Shown: positions 26,457-35,291, numbered from the stretch's first letter. The stretch is 64,000 bases of DNA from Paenibacillus plantiphilus (GCF_927798095.1 NZ_CAKMMF010000003.1:98612-162611), one strand, 5' to 3'. Notes: generated by a model from the sequence alone, not told the origin. Numbers and translations are program-made.

Positions 26457-26488
26457 ATTTTAAACCATGACATCAATGTCATAGTCAA
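26457..26488 (-). promoter_or_regulatory. MerR-type promoter with over-long spacer and dyad
   Basis: Minus strand: TTGACT (26483-26488), a perfect dyad ATGACAT-TG-ATGTCAT (26467-26482) and TAAAAT (26457-26462), giving 19-20 bp between boxes, as MerR activators need to unwind DNA. Confidence 0.75.
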
Positions 26489-26645
26489 GAGCTATTCTTA
26501 CACACTCGTTCGAATACTTGAACAGTCTGAAGATTGCATACTTGAACTTGACATTTTGTATTCATTTCGTAATAATAAATGCCGATATTTCAGAAAGCGG
26601 CTACAATTTAGCAGTGAAAATTGCTACTCGAAAGGATGTGCAGCC

Positions 26646-27068
26646 ATGCGCATTAACAGCTCCATTCCAACCTATCAACACATCAATCAACGCAACAATC
26701 TAAATACGAACAACAATGAACTGTTTAAATCAGCCCTTCTCGAACAAACTACTGGAAAGAACGATAACGAAGACAAGGAGAATAAATCAGAGGAAAAGAA
26801 AGGGAAACTGGTTACAACAAGGGAAGGTTCCTATGTTAGACAATATCTTGTACAATCAGACGGGTCAAAAGTTCTGTTGAGCGAAATAAAACAAGCCGAA
26901 GTCGAGGATGAAGCTACACCTACAGAAAACTACTCACGTTTACTTACCAACTCTAGCAATCATCACGATCAGGCAGACGCTATGAGTGAAAATACAAAAG
27001 AAATAATAAGCTTCTTAAATCAGCAAATAGGCAATATCACACCCGACGTAAAGAAACGAAACACATAA
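26646..27068 (+). CDS. hypothetical protein, charged
   Basis: 140 residues from ATG 26646 (AAAGGATG upstream). N-terminus MRINSSIPTYQHINQ, then an Asn/Glu/Lys-rich stretch (NDNEDKENKSEEKKGK), then GSYVRQYLVQSDGSKVLLSE. The RINSS start and low-complexity centre recall small flagellar or biofilm-associated Firmicute proteins, but I do not recognise the family. Twenty-one bases before a pentapeptide-repeat gene in the same direction, so co-expressed. Confidence 0.6.
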   Translation: MRINSSIPTYQHINQRNNLNTNNNELFKSALLEQTTGKNDNEDKENKSEEKKGKLVTTREGSYVRQYLVQSDGSKVLLSEIKQAEVEDEATPTENYSRLLTNSSNHHDQADAMSENTKEIISFLNQQIGNITPDVKKRNT

Positions 27069-27089
27069 ATCTCTCCAGAGGAGGTACAA

Positions 27090-27728
27090 GTGAACAATAA
27101 GCTTGAATTGCCGAAAATCCCTTTGAATTTACCTGATCGATCACAACAGATGCACACGCTGCAATCCAGGGATGAATTCAGTATGGGATCTGTAAACGAC
27201 ATTACCATCGACAATCAGGATGCCACGAAAGTTTCATTCGAAAAAGTGGTCTTTACCAATGTAACCATCATGGAATCCTCCTTGCCGGAGATTGAACTGA
27301 CAGACGTCATTTTTGATCGATGCGATTTGTCGAATATTAATTTCACGGGTTCTTTCATTCATCGCGTAGCGTTTAGAGATTGCAAGCTAATAGGGACTGA
27401 CTTTTCCAGAAGCAGATTCCAACATGTTCACTTCAACAATTGCCTTGCGGACTACTCACTCTTTCGATTTGCAAAATTCAAGCATGTGGATATCGAGGGC
27501 TGCTCATTAATAAGCTCCGACTTTTATCAATCCCAATTGCAAAAATTCGTCATTACAGAATGCAATATTGATCAAGCATTGCTGTCAGGGACAAAGCTTG
27601 CTGGAATCGATCTTAGCGACTGCCAGTTTGACGGAATAACCATAGACATAGAAGATTTGAATGGTTGTATCATCTCACAGAGCCAAGCAGCGTCATTTGC
27701 AGCGCTTTTGGGTTTAGTAATCAAATAA
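27090..27728 (+). CDS. pentapeptide-repeat protein
   Basis: 212 residues, GTG start after GAGGAGG. From about residue 45 to 190 the chain shows repeated A(D/N)LXX-like units: VIFDRCDLSNINFTGS, DCKLIGTDFSRSRF, CSLISSDFYQSQL, GTKLAGIDLSDCQF, i.e. a right-handed quadrilateral beta-helix. Some members (Qnr, MfpA) mimic DNA and protect gyrase; nothing here shows that specific role. In an operon with the preceding unknown protein. Confidence 0.8.
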   Translation: MNNKLELPKIPLNLPDRSQQMHTLQSRDEFSMGSVNDITIDNQDATKVSFEKVVFTNVTIMESSLPEIELTDVIFDRCDLSNINFTGSFIHRVAFRDCKLIGTDFSRSRFQHVHFNNCLADYSLFRFAKFKHVDIEGCSLISSDFYQSQLQKFVITECNIDQALLSGTKLAGIDLSDCQFDGITIDIEDLNGCIISQSQAASFAALLGLVIK

Positions 27729-27748
27729 TTGGGAAGCCATTGTCCAAA

Positions 27749-28777
27749 TTAGAGCTCGCGTGACCAATGACTAGTTGGCTGAGATGACAATAGCTCCCGT
27801 GCCAATAAGCGATAAACGTCCAATCGTTTCTCTTGTGAATGAGGAATGCTGCAAATCATCGCTTCATCAAACCCATATTGCTCTTGTTCCTCTTGCAACA
27901 ACGATGCAACTTCTTTTGCCGCTCCTACAAAATGCCGTTTACGATTATCATTAATAATCATCCGATCCATTTCAGTCAACGAATAGCTCTGAGCCTCTTC
28001 AGGAGTCATAAGTGGTCGGAACTGCCCCCTCTTGAACAGTAAACCAAATATATCTTGCGGACCTGCTTCGAACTCCGCTTCTTCCTTCGTTTCAGCTGTC
28101 GTTACCATGAAGGTTACACTGATTTCTGGCTTCTCCATAAATGCTGAAGGCTGAAAATTATTTTTATAAGCATCGAAAATCTCTTTCGTCATAGCGCCAT
28201 TAAAAAATTGCGCAAAAGAATAACCAACACCCATCTCCGCTGCTTTCAAGGCGCTGTTGCCCGTTGAACCCAAGAGCCACGCTTCCGGCAAAATAATTTG
28301 CGATGGCGCCGCGATCGTTTTACTGTACAGCTCATCCTCTGGCACCTCGTCGTTAATCAACTGCATGGCGGTATGAAATTTTTCATACATATTATTCATC
28401 ATCGGCTGGCGTCCTTCAGATAGGGCATACATGGATGGATTATCCCCTCCTGGAGCTCGGCCAACACCAAAATCAATTCTGCCAGGTGAAAAAGCACTTA
28501 GCGTTTTAAATACCTCGGCCAATTTCAACGGAGAATAATGCATCATCATCACTCCGCCTGTGCCAATGCGAATATGATTGGTTTTAGCAGCCAAATGTGC
28601 AGCCGCCACCTCAGGTGCCGAGCTTACAAACGTACTTGTTCCATGATGCTCTGCCATCCACATGCGGCGGTAACCCAATTGATCAGCAACAATAGCCAGC
28701 TCCTCTGCTTTTTTTAAAGCAGCTCCTGCTGTATTGCCACTTGTAACCGGTGCTTGGTCCAGTACACTTAGTCTCAT
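27749..28777 (-). CDS. LLM-class flavin-dependent oxidoreductase
   Basis: About 342 residues, bacterial luciferase-like TIM barrel: N-terminal LSVLDQAPVTSG, WMAEHHG, IRIGTGGVMMMHYSPLK and DFGVGRAPGG are the common group-2 LLM motifs that bind reduced flavin. Substrate unknown. ATG 28777 has GGAG 9 bases before; an upstream ATG at 28792 is possible. It follows a MarR gene with a palindrome in the intergenic space and is likely repressed by it. Confidence 0.88.
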   Translation of the reverse strand: MRLSVLDQAPVTSGNTAGAALKKAEELAIVADQLGYRRMWMAEHHGTSTFVSSAPEVAAAHLAAKTNHIRIGTGGVMMMHYSPLKLAEVFKTLSAFSPGRIDFGVGRAPGGDNPSMYALSEGRQPMMNNMYEKFHTAMQLINDEVPEDELYSKTIAAPSQIILPEAWLLGSTGNSALKAAEMGVGYSFAQFFNGAMTKEIFDAYKNNFQPSAFMEKPEISVTFMVTTAETKEEAEFEAGPQDIFGLLFKRGQFRPLMTPEEAQSYSLTEMDRMIINDNRKRHFVGAAKEVASLLQEEQEQYGFDEAMICSIPHSQEKRLDVYRLLARELLSSQPTSHWSREL

Positions 28778-28822
28778 CTGTTTGATCTCCATTTCTTGTC
28801 GATTATTTGTTCAATCATTTAG

Positions 28823-28834
28823 TTAGCCTGCTAA
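28823..28834. promoter_or_regulatory. MarR-type operator before LLM gene
   Basis: TTAGC-CT-GCTAA, the same arms as the perfect palindrome in front of the MarR gene at 29299-29312. Confidence 0.55.
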
Positions 28835-28855
28835 ATATTAGCACGAAGAACTGAG

Positions 28856-29278
28856 CTAGGAAAGATTCTCAGCCATTTGTTTCATAAGTCTTCTTAACAA
28901 TAAACGTTCCTCCGGTAAAATGCCTTCCAATAATTTCTCCTGCTGCTTTCTCCATATATGCGCAACCGGCTCATGCAGCTCTCGGCCTTTTAAAGTTAAA
29001 TAGACTCTGCTGACCCTGCCATCTGCTTGATCGCGCTCGCGAGAAACAAAGCCTTGGCTTTCAAGCGCTTTGACCATATTGGTTACCGTTGGCGGTTCGC
29101 ATTTCAAACGTTCACATAACTGTATTTGTGTCATTCCCTCCTCACTCCATAGTCGGCACAATAACTGATCTTGACCCACATGAAGATTGAGTTCACGTAA
29201 TAATTCCGAATAATCTCTGCGCATTTTAGATGATATTCTATCCAGCAGCTCACGAATCTCATCATCAATCATATGCAT
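28856..29278 (-). CDS. MarR-family regulator
   Basis: About 140 residues. Winged HTH centre (MTQIQLCERLKCEPPTVTNMVKALESQGFVSRERDQADGRVSRVYLT) with the family's wing DGR motif and flanking dimerisation helices. GGGAG precedes ATG 29278; ATG 29272 is an alternative. Transcribed toward the LLM oxidoreductase. Palindromic sites occur before both genes, suggesting autorepression and joint control. Confidence 0.88.
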   Translation of the reverse strand: MHMIDDEIRELLDRISSKMRRDYSELLRELNLHVGQDQLLCRLWSEEGMTQIQLCERLKCEPPTVTNMVKALESQGFVSRERDQADGRVSRVYLTLKGRELHEPVAHIWRKQQEKLLEGILPEERLLLRRLMKQMAENLS

Positions 29279-29298
29279 CCCTGCTCCCAGCATTGTTT

Positions 29299-29312
29299 AT
29301 TAGCAAGCTAAT
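29299..29312. promoter_or_regulatory. perfect palindrome before MarR gene
   Basis: ATTAGC-AA-GCTAAT, a 14-bp perfect palindrome about 20 bases upstream of the MarR start, repeated in weaker form before the target gene. Confidence 0.65.
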
Positions 29313-29407
29313 TATATCAAGGTATTGCAATCTAATCAAATCTGTACATCCTGTCGCTAAAACGTCCGATCACACACCCTATTCAATTTACGTTATAGGA
29401 TACAGAA

Positions 29408-29439
29408 AAGGGGCGGTGCTTCGTATAAGCACGCCCCTT
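29408..29439 (-). terminator. terminator of the LURP-one-like gene
   Basis: A GC-rich stem (AAGGGGCG-GTGCTT with AAGCACGCCCCTT, one bulged base) followed on the minus strand by TTTTCTG. Confidence 0.7.
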
Positions 29440-29490
29440 CCCCCGCATTGCTTTGTTCCAGATTTCCCTGCCTGCACTGCGGCTTCTGTC

Positions 29491-30069
29491 CTACCCCTGC
29501 TTGCCCTCTATCGCCAGCAGCAGCATAGCGGCGGCAAGACCCAAGCGGCGGTCTAGCATATTAGCAGTATCCAGTGAAAAATCCAAATTCAGCTTGCCGA
29601 CAAACGGGTTGAAATTCTGTTTAAAGACGGCAACCGTCCTGGAGTTTATCTCCACATTGAATTTTTGCGGAATCAAGCTGGACAGGATTCTTCTGAGCAT
29701 CGCCATCAAACGGCTGTCTTCCTTAATAAACCCGACCTCTGACTCGCTTGGACTCAGAATCACCCACTCATCCTTGAGAATCGACTTCATACCTTTGCGA
29801 CGCAGGGAACCGAGCCTTTCTCCGGTCACCGTATCGATCACATCGTAGGTGGCTGAGAAATCAATGACGCTGCGCGCCTTGATCGTAATCAACTCATCCT
29901 TCATGGATTCGTCGCCATACAGCCGAATATCCTCCTTCAGCTTGAAGGCTTTCATCTGCGAGAACAGAACCAATTGACCGCTGTTGTCGTAAATATGAAC
30001 CTTTGCTCCCAGCAAAGAGAGGACTTTTTTTCTGGCCAAATATTGCGTGTGACTAAATTTCGGATTCAT
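29491..30069 (-). CDS. LURP-one-related/tubby-like domain protein
   Basis: 192 residues without signal peptide. Pattern of the LURP-one-related family, a twelve-stranded beta barrel around a central helix: YLARKKVLSLLGAKVHIYD, VLFSQMKAFKLKEDIRLY, ITIKARSVIDFSATYDVIDT, GSLRRKGMKSILKDEWVI. The hydrophobic C-terminal helix (ANMLDRRLGLAAAMLLLAI) resembles that of scramblase-like relatives. Bacterial function is unknown. Single-gene unit with own terminator. Confidence 0.75.
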   Translation of the reverse strand: MNPKFSHTQYLARKKVLSLLGAKVHIYDNSGQLVLFSQMKAFKLKEDIRLYGDESMKDELITIKARSVIDFSATYDVIDTVTGERLGSLRRKGMKSILKDEWVILSPSESEVGFIKEDSRLMAMLRRILSSLIPQKFNVEINSRTVAVFKQNFNPFVGKLNLDFSLDTANMLDRRLGLAAAMLLLAIEGKQG

Positions 30070-30366
30070 TGTTAGCTCCCTCTTTCTCTACATTCTCTAC
30101 ATGCAGCGCACATTTGAAAACAAAACTTATGTATCAAAAAAACGAATACGTCTGTCTCGCATTCCGCAAATGAAGAATGATGATGTCCTACTTGCGCATT
30201 CGACAGAATTCGTTCCTTATACCTATAAAATTCGACAGCGTCATGGATTTTCCTTTTCTAATCTCCAACAAGAAAGGAAGTGATTTTCCAATCATTATTT
30301 ACCTTTTCAAATTGATCGACAGCCCTTAATTCATATTCATTTTTTAAATGAGAACTTATAGTTGAA

Positions 30367-30903
30367 TTAGCCACCTGTATCCGCTCTGTACATTTTCCCC
30401 GCTTCTATAGGACTTTCTTTTGCCGTCATGTGGTACGGCTTTACTCGGTAAACCTGAACAGGCCCGCCAAAAACAGCCGATCTATATTTATCTACATGCT
30501 GCTTTGATAAGGGGCGATTATAGTAGCCCGGTACATATTTATTCATCATCTCCTGAAGCACATGAGTCGCTTCATCCAAATCTGTAATCGGCTCTGCCTG
30601 TCCAAAGAGCATCACACTCATATAGGCCGTGTCTGTTTTGGCCGGTACTGGGTCCGTAATGGTTCCGTACTCTTCACATACCGTGAAACAGATCTCCGGA
30701 TTCTGACTCATAACCTTATTTCGTCGTCCATCCCCTGCTCCGTGAAAATACAATTGTCCATCCGTCCATACATAATTAAGCGGTACAACATAGGGCAACT
30801 GGCCGTCCACTAATCCAAGATGTCCGAATCTCGCTCTACAAAGAAATTGATTGATCTTTTCTTGATCCTGACACTCCCTGATTGTATAACGAATTGAATC
30901 CAT
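30367..30903 (-). CDS. pyridoxamine-5'-phosphate-oxidase-like FMN-binding protein
   Basis: 178 residues, split-barrel flavoprotein fold: FLCRARFGHLGLVDGQLPYVVPLNYVW at the N-terminus, HGAGDGRRNKVMSQNPEICFTV in the middle. This is the NimA/PNPOx-like group; members bind FMN or F420 and reduce varied substrates, and most are not true PdxH. Divergent from a MocR-type gene 155 bases away, the usual layout for a MocR target. Confidence 0.85.
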   Translation of the reverse strand: MDSIRYTIRECQDQEKINQFLCRARFGHLGLVDGQLPYVVPLNYVWTDGQLYFHGAGDGRRNKVMSQNPEICFTVCEEYGTITDPVPAKTDTAYMSVMLFGQAEPITDLDEATHVLQEMMNKYVPGYYNRPLSKQHVDKYRSAVFGGPVQVYRVKPYHMTAKESPIEAGKMYRADTGG

Positions 30904-31058
30904 CGCTTATTCCTCCTAATGGTGTTGTGTCTCTGTGTTGCAAGCCCGGACACTATCGTGTTAGTATATCAATCATTGGATGGCTTCTACATGTCCAAAG
31001 ATTATCTATTAAAGCAATCCATATTTTTTGCAACGTTACTTTATCGGGGGTGAGTTGA

Positions 31059-32495
31059 ATGTTGAAAGTAAATCGTGATGATGAGCGGCCAATATGGCAG
31101 CAATTGCTTGATCAAGCGATTCATAATATCTCAACCGGGAATTGGCCGCAGGGCGAATTGCTGCTTCCGACACGTGAGCTCGCGTTATTAGTGGGGGTCT
31201 CACGTTCAACGATACAGATCGTTTATGAGGAATTGTTCAGCCGCGGTTACACTGTGACATCTCGGCGGGGTGGTACGCGAGTAAGTGAGTGGAGCTCACT
31301 CACAACTTCCTCTAAGGAGGATACAACACAAGGACCTGTTCCACCTGAGCTTCCCCTATTACATTCTGCGGTTGGTCAATTGCAGGACTGGTTCAGAGGC
31401 AAAGAGCATCACAAGGTGGATATCGATTTCACTCCGCATGAGCCTTATTTAGACGAACAATTTCATAAGAATTGGCGGCAATCATTTTTACAGGCGTCGA
31501 CAGCAATGGATTTAACCAGTTGGGCTTACGGCAATTGCTATGGCTTCGTTCCGTTGCGAGAACAGATTCAGCGTTATTTATCACTGGAACGAGGCGTCCA
31601 TGTTCATATCAATCAAATTCTGTTGACATCAGGGGCTCAACACAGCATTGACCTGATCGCGCAATCGCTCTTAAGTGAAGGCGACACGGTTTCTGTTGAA
31701 GATCCCGGCTTTCCTGCTGCCTGGATGGCAATGAAATATCGGCGAATGAATGTGGTCCCCGTCCCTGTGGACGAATATGGATTACAAGTAGATCGTATTC
31801 ATCCACAATCCAAACTAACCTTTGTTACGCCTTCGCACCAGTGCGCGGTTGGCGTTATTATGTCGGAACCGCGCAGGCAGCAATTGTTGCAGATGGCCGT
31901 TCAGAATCAATCCTGGATCGTTGAAGACGACTACGACAGTGAATTTCGATATCGCGGGGACCCGCTTCCAACTTTGTTTAGCCAGCAGCCTCGCAACACC
32001 TTATATATGATGAGTTTTTCAAAAATGGTTGCTCCTGGCATCCGTATATCTGCTATCGTCGGTTCTGTGGAGGCAATTGGTCAGCTTGCCCAAGTGCAAG
32101 AGTTGACTTACCGCCACCTTCCAATTATGGAGCAGGTGACGCTTGCCCACTTCATAGCACATGGTCATTTTATGCGTCATATGAGAAGATTCAGAAATGT
32201 ATACCGGCGCAGGCACGAAGCGATGACTAAAGCTATAATGGCCAGTGGTTTGGGAGACCGCTTCAAACTAAGCGGCGTAGAAACGGGTTTGCATATGCTG
32301 CTTGAAGCTGAGGAATCGTTCGATGAAGATGCAGTGACTAATCAGGCGCTGCAGATGGGAATACGTGTGTATCCACTCGGTCCCTATTGTCTGGAAAGCA
32401 AACGAAAGGGCTGGGTACTAGGATTTGCAAAAGTAGATGAAGCCGCGATTGAACAGGGCATGCCCCAATTTCAAACGATCAACAGAATGGATTAA
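31059..32495 (+). CDS. MocR/GntR-family regulator with aminotransferase domain
   Basis: 478 residues. N-terminal GntR winged HTH (IWQQLLDQAIHNISTGNWPQG, LLPTRELALLVGVSRSTIQIVYEELFSRGY) and a fold-type-I aminotransferase-like domain from about 110 with DDYDSEFRY and PLP lysine in SFSKMVAPGIR. Such proteins sense PLP or its aldimines and control vitamin B6 or amino-acid genes. The divergent FMN-oxidase-like gene is the probable target. Inverted TTGGA/TCCAA half-sites at 30976-30998 lie between them. The 3' end overlaps a truncated yggS-like frame on the other strand. Confidence 0.9.
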   Translation: MLKVNRDDERPIWQQLLDQAIHNISTGNWPQGELLLPTRELALLVGVSRSTIQIVYEELFSRGYTVTSRRGGTRVSEWSSLTTSSKEDTTQGPVPPELPLLHSAVGQLQDWFRGKEHHKVDIDFTPHEPYLDEQFHKNWRQSFLQASTAMDLTSWAYGNCYGFVPLREQIQRYLSLERGVHVHINQILLTSGAQHSIDLIAQSLLSEGDTVSVEDPGFPAAWMAMKYRRMNVVPVPVDEYGLQVDRIHPQSKLTFVTPSHQCAVGVIMSEPRRQQLLQMAVQNQSWIVEDDYDSEFRYRGDPLPTLFSQQPRNTLYMMSFSKMVAPGIRISAIVGSVEAIGQLAQVQELTYRHLPIMEQVTLAHFIAHGHFMRHMRRFRNVYRRRHEAMTKAIMASGLGDRFKLSGVETGLHMLLEAEESFDEDAVTNQALQMGIRVYPLGPYCLESKRKGWVLGFAKVDEAAIEQGMPQFQTINRMD

Positions 32496-32789
32496 AGTGA
32501 CATATTTGATGACATCCTTCACCTTATTTGTTTGCAGATGGCCAATAAAATGCCATTCCACCTCGTTGTATTGCTGCATAAGCGCAGCCTTGCTTCGAAG
32601 CTCTTGTGCTTTATTTTCACCGAATAAAGTTTCCCCTGCTTGAAGCGCTATTTGCAACGTTTCGAAATGGAATGTTTTAGTAGCCAGCAATAGCTTAACA
32701 TCCTCCCTCCTTCTTCCAGAGGCTTGGCAAGCCAGCTCCATCTGGTGATGTACGGCTTTGAGATTTTCTTCAACAAAGGATTGGCTCAT
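32418..32789 (-). pseudogene. truncated YggS/PLP-homeostasis protein
   Basis: About 123 residues matching the N-terminal half of YggS (PLPBP): VKLLLATKTF with the PLP lysine, LFGENKAQELRSK, EWHFIGHLQTNKV and LIHSVDR. The family is normally ~225 residues; here the barrel stops after the fourth strand, the tail is replaced by an unrelated stretch, and the frame ends within the convergent MocR gene. Likely a disrupted gene left by a rearrangement, though the conserved part is intact. The start is ATG 32789, after AGAGGAGC. Confidence 0.65.
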
Positions 32790-32925
32790 ATACGCTCCTC
32801 TTCCCCTTTCATTTATCAAGATCCATCTACTTAGTCGAAATTGATTTCTCGGATTGTACGCAGCCTCTCGAAATGGTATGTAACTTAGATAGTATATCAG
32901 CAGATGGATTGGTCAGACAGATCCA

Positions 32926-33153
32926 TTACCCCCTATTCATCACAATCCATAACTGCAAATAGCAAAACCCTTCCGTTAGCAAAGGGTTTAGAATAATTTT
33001 ATTTCCTCCTCTCACTGCCCCGATGACAGTGCTCACCCCTTGCCGTCTCAATGCCCTGACATACTCTCTGCTTGCAATGCCAAGACCAGAGGCTTTGTTA
33101 ACGGGCCCTTTCCATCCCATAGCTCCGCCATCCAATCCATTATACAGATACAC
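32926..33153 (-). pseudogene. N-terminal fragment resembling a glycosyltransferase
   Basis: Residues 1-45 (YNGLDGGAMGWKGPVNKASG, IASREYVRALRRQGV) look like the opening of a family-4-type glycosyltransferase with its Gly-rich first loop. The next 30 residues do not fit and the frame stops at 75, against ~350 or more normally. It begins inside the last codons of the upstream MFS gene. Read as a broken gene; family call tentative. Confidence 0.4.
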
Positions 33154-34510
33154 GTGACGGCCTTGGACGGAATTGCAAGCGGTAGAACAACAGGATCCCT
33201 ACATGCATGGCGGCGAGAACAAGATAAGTGTTGCTGTACAAGGAACTGTCCGGATCGGCATTTAACGGATTCCAATTATCCGAAGAGCCTTGTGCTGCCA
33301 CAATGCCGTACACCCCTGCAGCTATCCCTTGAGCAATGAAGCTCATCATCGAGAAAAGTCCCATGCCCACTCCCACCTGATCTTTGGGCAACGCTCCGGA
33401 TATGGAATTGGACATTGCAATCTGCATGAAGGATTGCCCTACATTGCCGAATATAAGAAAGAAGGAGATCCATAACGGCGAAATTCCTGTAAAGATGGAC
33501 AACAAGATGAAGCAAGCAATTAATGAAATGGAAGCAGCCGACAGCAGATAGGAATTGCCTTTCAGATCAGCCAGCTTCCCTCCTCTTCTCCCAAGAATGG
33601 CTGCGGCGGCTGCCGCAGGAACCATCGCGAAACCGATCCAATTCGCATCCAATTGATACAAATCCGCAAGCAGAATCGGAGTTAGAAAATATAAGGATAC
33701 ACCAATGCCGCTGACGAGGAAGGCTATCGCCAGTGCAATGGAATAGGTTTTATTGTGAAACAATTGAGGTTGAATAAACGGTTCTTTGGCCATACGAATT
33801 CGTATAATGAACAGAATCAGCATCACGATTCCGACAATCAAATACGGCAAAGCTCGATTCGTGACGCTAAGCAGAAGCAGCGTAATGGATGCAGCGAGCA
33901 AGCTCCCGCCAATCCAGTCGAATTTCCGCGGGGCTGCCTTCGGTTCATATTCCAAATATTTGCGGTACAATGGCAGCAGCAGCAGAATCAACAGAGAAGG
34001 CAAGAACAACCATCTCCAGTTCGCGAAGCTAACGACAAGCGCAGAAAGAACAGGCGCAAGGGCACTGCCGATCGCAAGGCCAACAGCAGTCATGCTAAGT
34101 GCAGAGCCCCTCCTCTCAGGTGAAAAGTAGCGCACAGGGATAATTAGCGCAATGGCTGGAATAGCGGCCGCACCGACAGATTGCAGGCATCTGCCTACAA
34201 GCGCAAGCCAGAAGGTTTGGGAGATGAGCCCAACTAGAGAACCCGCAGCAAACAACGCCAAACCAAACGTCAATAGGCTCTTCAGCTGGAATCTGTCCGC
34301 CAGCTTCCCATACGCAACGGTTCCAAACGCATAAATAAGCGTATAGGCAGATGACAGCCAGCTCACTTGGGCAAGGGTTAACTGAAACTCTTCACTAATT
34401 TGCGGAAGTACAACATTAAACATCAGTGCGCTCATCGATGACAGCATAACGGTAAACATCAATAATCGCATTAGAATTAGCGCTCGCCGCACTTGTAATT
34501 CAGCATTCAT
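33140..34510 (-). CDS. MFS drug-efflux transporter (14-helix, Tet(K)/Tet(L)-like group)
   Basis: 456 residues, highly hydrophobic, about 14 helices. Motifs: MFNVVLPQISEEFQLTLAQVSWLSSAYTL (motif D1 region), YGKLADRFQLKSLL (motif A) and GSALAPVLSALVVSFANWRWLF (motif C). Drug/proton antiporters of this class export tetracyclines, quaternary ammonium compounds or peptides. A TetR gene lies directly upstream and matching operator palindromes occur before both genes, so expression should be inducible. Substrate cannot be told from sequence. Confidence 0.88.
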   Translation of the reverse strand: MNAELQVRRALILMRLLMFTVMLSSMSALMFNVVLPQISEEFQLTLAQVSWLSSAYTLIYAFGTVAYGKLADRFQLKSLLTFGLALFAAGSLVGLISQTFWLALVGRCLQSVGAAAIPAIALIIPVRYFSPERRGSALSMTAVGLAIGSALAPVLSALVVSFANWRWLFLPSLLILLLLPLYRKYLEYEPKAAPRKFDWIGGSLLAASITLLLLSVTNRALPYLIVGIVMLILFIIRIRMAKEPFIQPQLFHNKTYSIALAIAFLVSGIGVSLYFLTPILLADLYQLDANWIGFAMVPAAAAAAILGRRGGKLADLKGNSYLLSAASISLIACFILLSIFTGISPLWISFFLIFGNVGQSFMQIAMSNSISGALPKDQVGVGMGLFSMMSFIAQGIAAGVYGIVAAQGSSDNWNPLNADPDSSLYSNTYLVLAAMHVGILLFYRLQFRPRPSRVSV

Positions 34511-34532
34511 GTCTATCTACTCCTCTTCATGT

Positions 34533-34552
34533 ATGCAAGCGCACACTTGCAT
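34533..34552. promoter_or_regulatory. TetR operator before MFS gene
   Basis: ATGCAAG-N6-CTTGCAT, a 20-bp palindrome between the TetR stop and the MFS start. Confidence 0.7.
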
Positions 34553-34568
34553 TGATTTTATAAAAAAA

Positions 34569-35159
34569 CTAGGGTGTTAATGCCCTAGTGAACAACCGTA
34601 CGCTTTCCTCGATAAATTCATCCAACGAGGTCTCTGGGATTGGTTCTTTGGCGTTTAAGTGGCAGCTAATAAATGCGCCATGATTCATCCACATGAAGGA
34701 TAAAGCCTGCAGCTCGGCATTCGACAGCACAACCTTGTCTTGCTCCGACATGGCGATCAAATATTCCGTTAATAGCTTTTTCAGCTGCTGGGGATGGCGT
34801 CCCGCCTCCTGATAAACCTCCTCAGGAAGATTGCTGCTGCCGCGATGGGCAATGATAAACAGCTTACGGTTCCGCTTCATGCTCCTGTGATACGTTTGGC
34901 TGATCAAGAGCAGATCCGTATACAGCTCCCCGATCAGGCTCTCCTTAAAAAGCTTGGTCATCTCATCGGCATAATGATAACGGTTGTACGCCGCCTCAAG
35001 CAGCTTCTGTTTCGTTCCGAAATGGCGGAATAACGTTACTTCGTTCACTCCGGCAGCAGCGGCAATCTCCTTGGTCGTCGTACCATCATATCCCTTGTCC
35101 GCCATGAGATCGATTGCCGCCAGCAAAAGCTTGTCACTCGTGCTATGAATGTTCGTCAT
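34569..35159 (-). CDS. TetR-family repressor
   Basis: 196 residues. N-terminal HTH: LLLAAIDLMADKGYDGTTTKEIAAAAGVNEVTLFRHFGTKQKLLEAAY condensed into three helices (residues 8-55); the C-terminal ligand domain is helical. Two copies of the ATGCAAG-N6-CTTRCAT palindrome, one before this gene and one before the downstream MFS gene, argue for autorepression and repression of efflux, relieved by a ligand of the pump. Confidence 0.9.
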   Translation of the reverse strand: MTNIHSTSDKLLLAAIDLMADKGYDGTTTKEIAAAAGVNEVTLFRHFGTKQKLLEAAYNRYHYADEMTKLFKESLIGELYTDLLLISQTYHRSMKRNRKLFIIAHRGSSNLPEEVYQEAGRHPQQLKKLLTEYLIAMSEQDKVVLSNAELQALSFMWMNHGAFISCHLNAKEPIPETSLDEFIEESVRLFTRALTP

Positions 35160-35176
35160 TTATTCACCCTGCTTCA

Positions 35177-35196
35177 ATGCAAGTACTTACTTACAT
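35177..35196. promoter_or_regulatory. TetR operator before tetR gene
   Basis: ATGCAAG-N6-CTTACAT, 18 bases upstream of the TetR start; one base from perfect symmetry and the same plan as the site at 34533-34552. Confidence 0.7.
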
Positions 35197-35291
35197 CGTT
35201 ATCTTAATCGTATTTCGCTGCAATGTCAATAACAGGGGAGGTTGGCGGCGGCCGCACATCTTACAGCGCAACTTTAACCGCCGCCAGTCCC

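Noticed and set aside
30101-30283. 60-residue plus-strand gene between LURP-one-like and flavoprotein genes
   Set aside because: No ribosome site, composition like non-coding A/T-rich DNA, overlaps the promoter area of the minus-strand gene.
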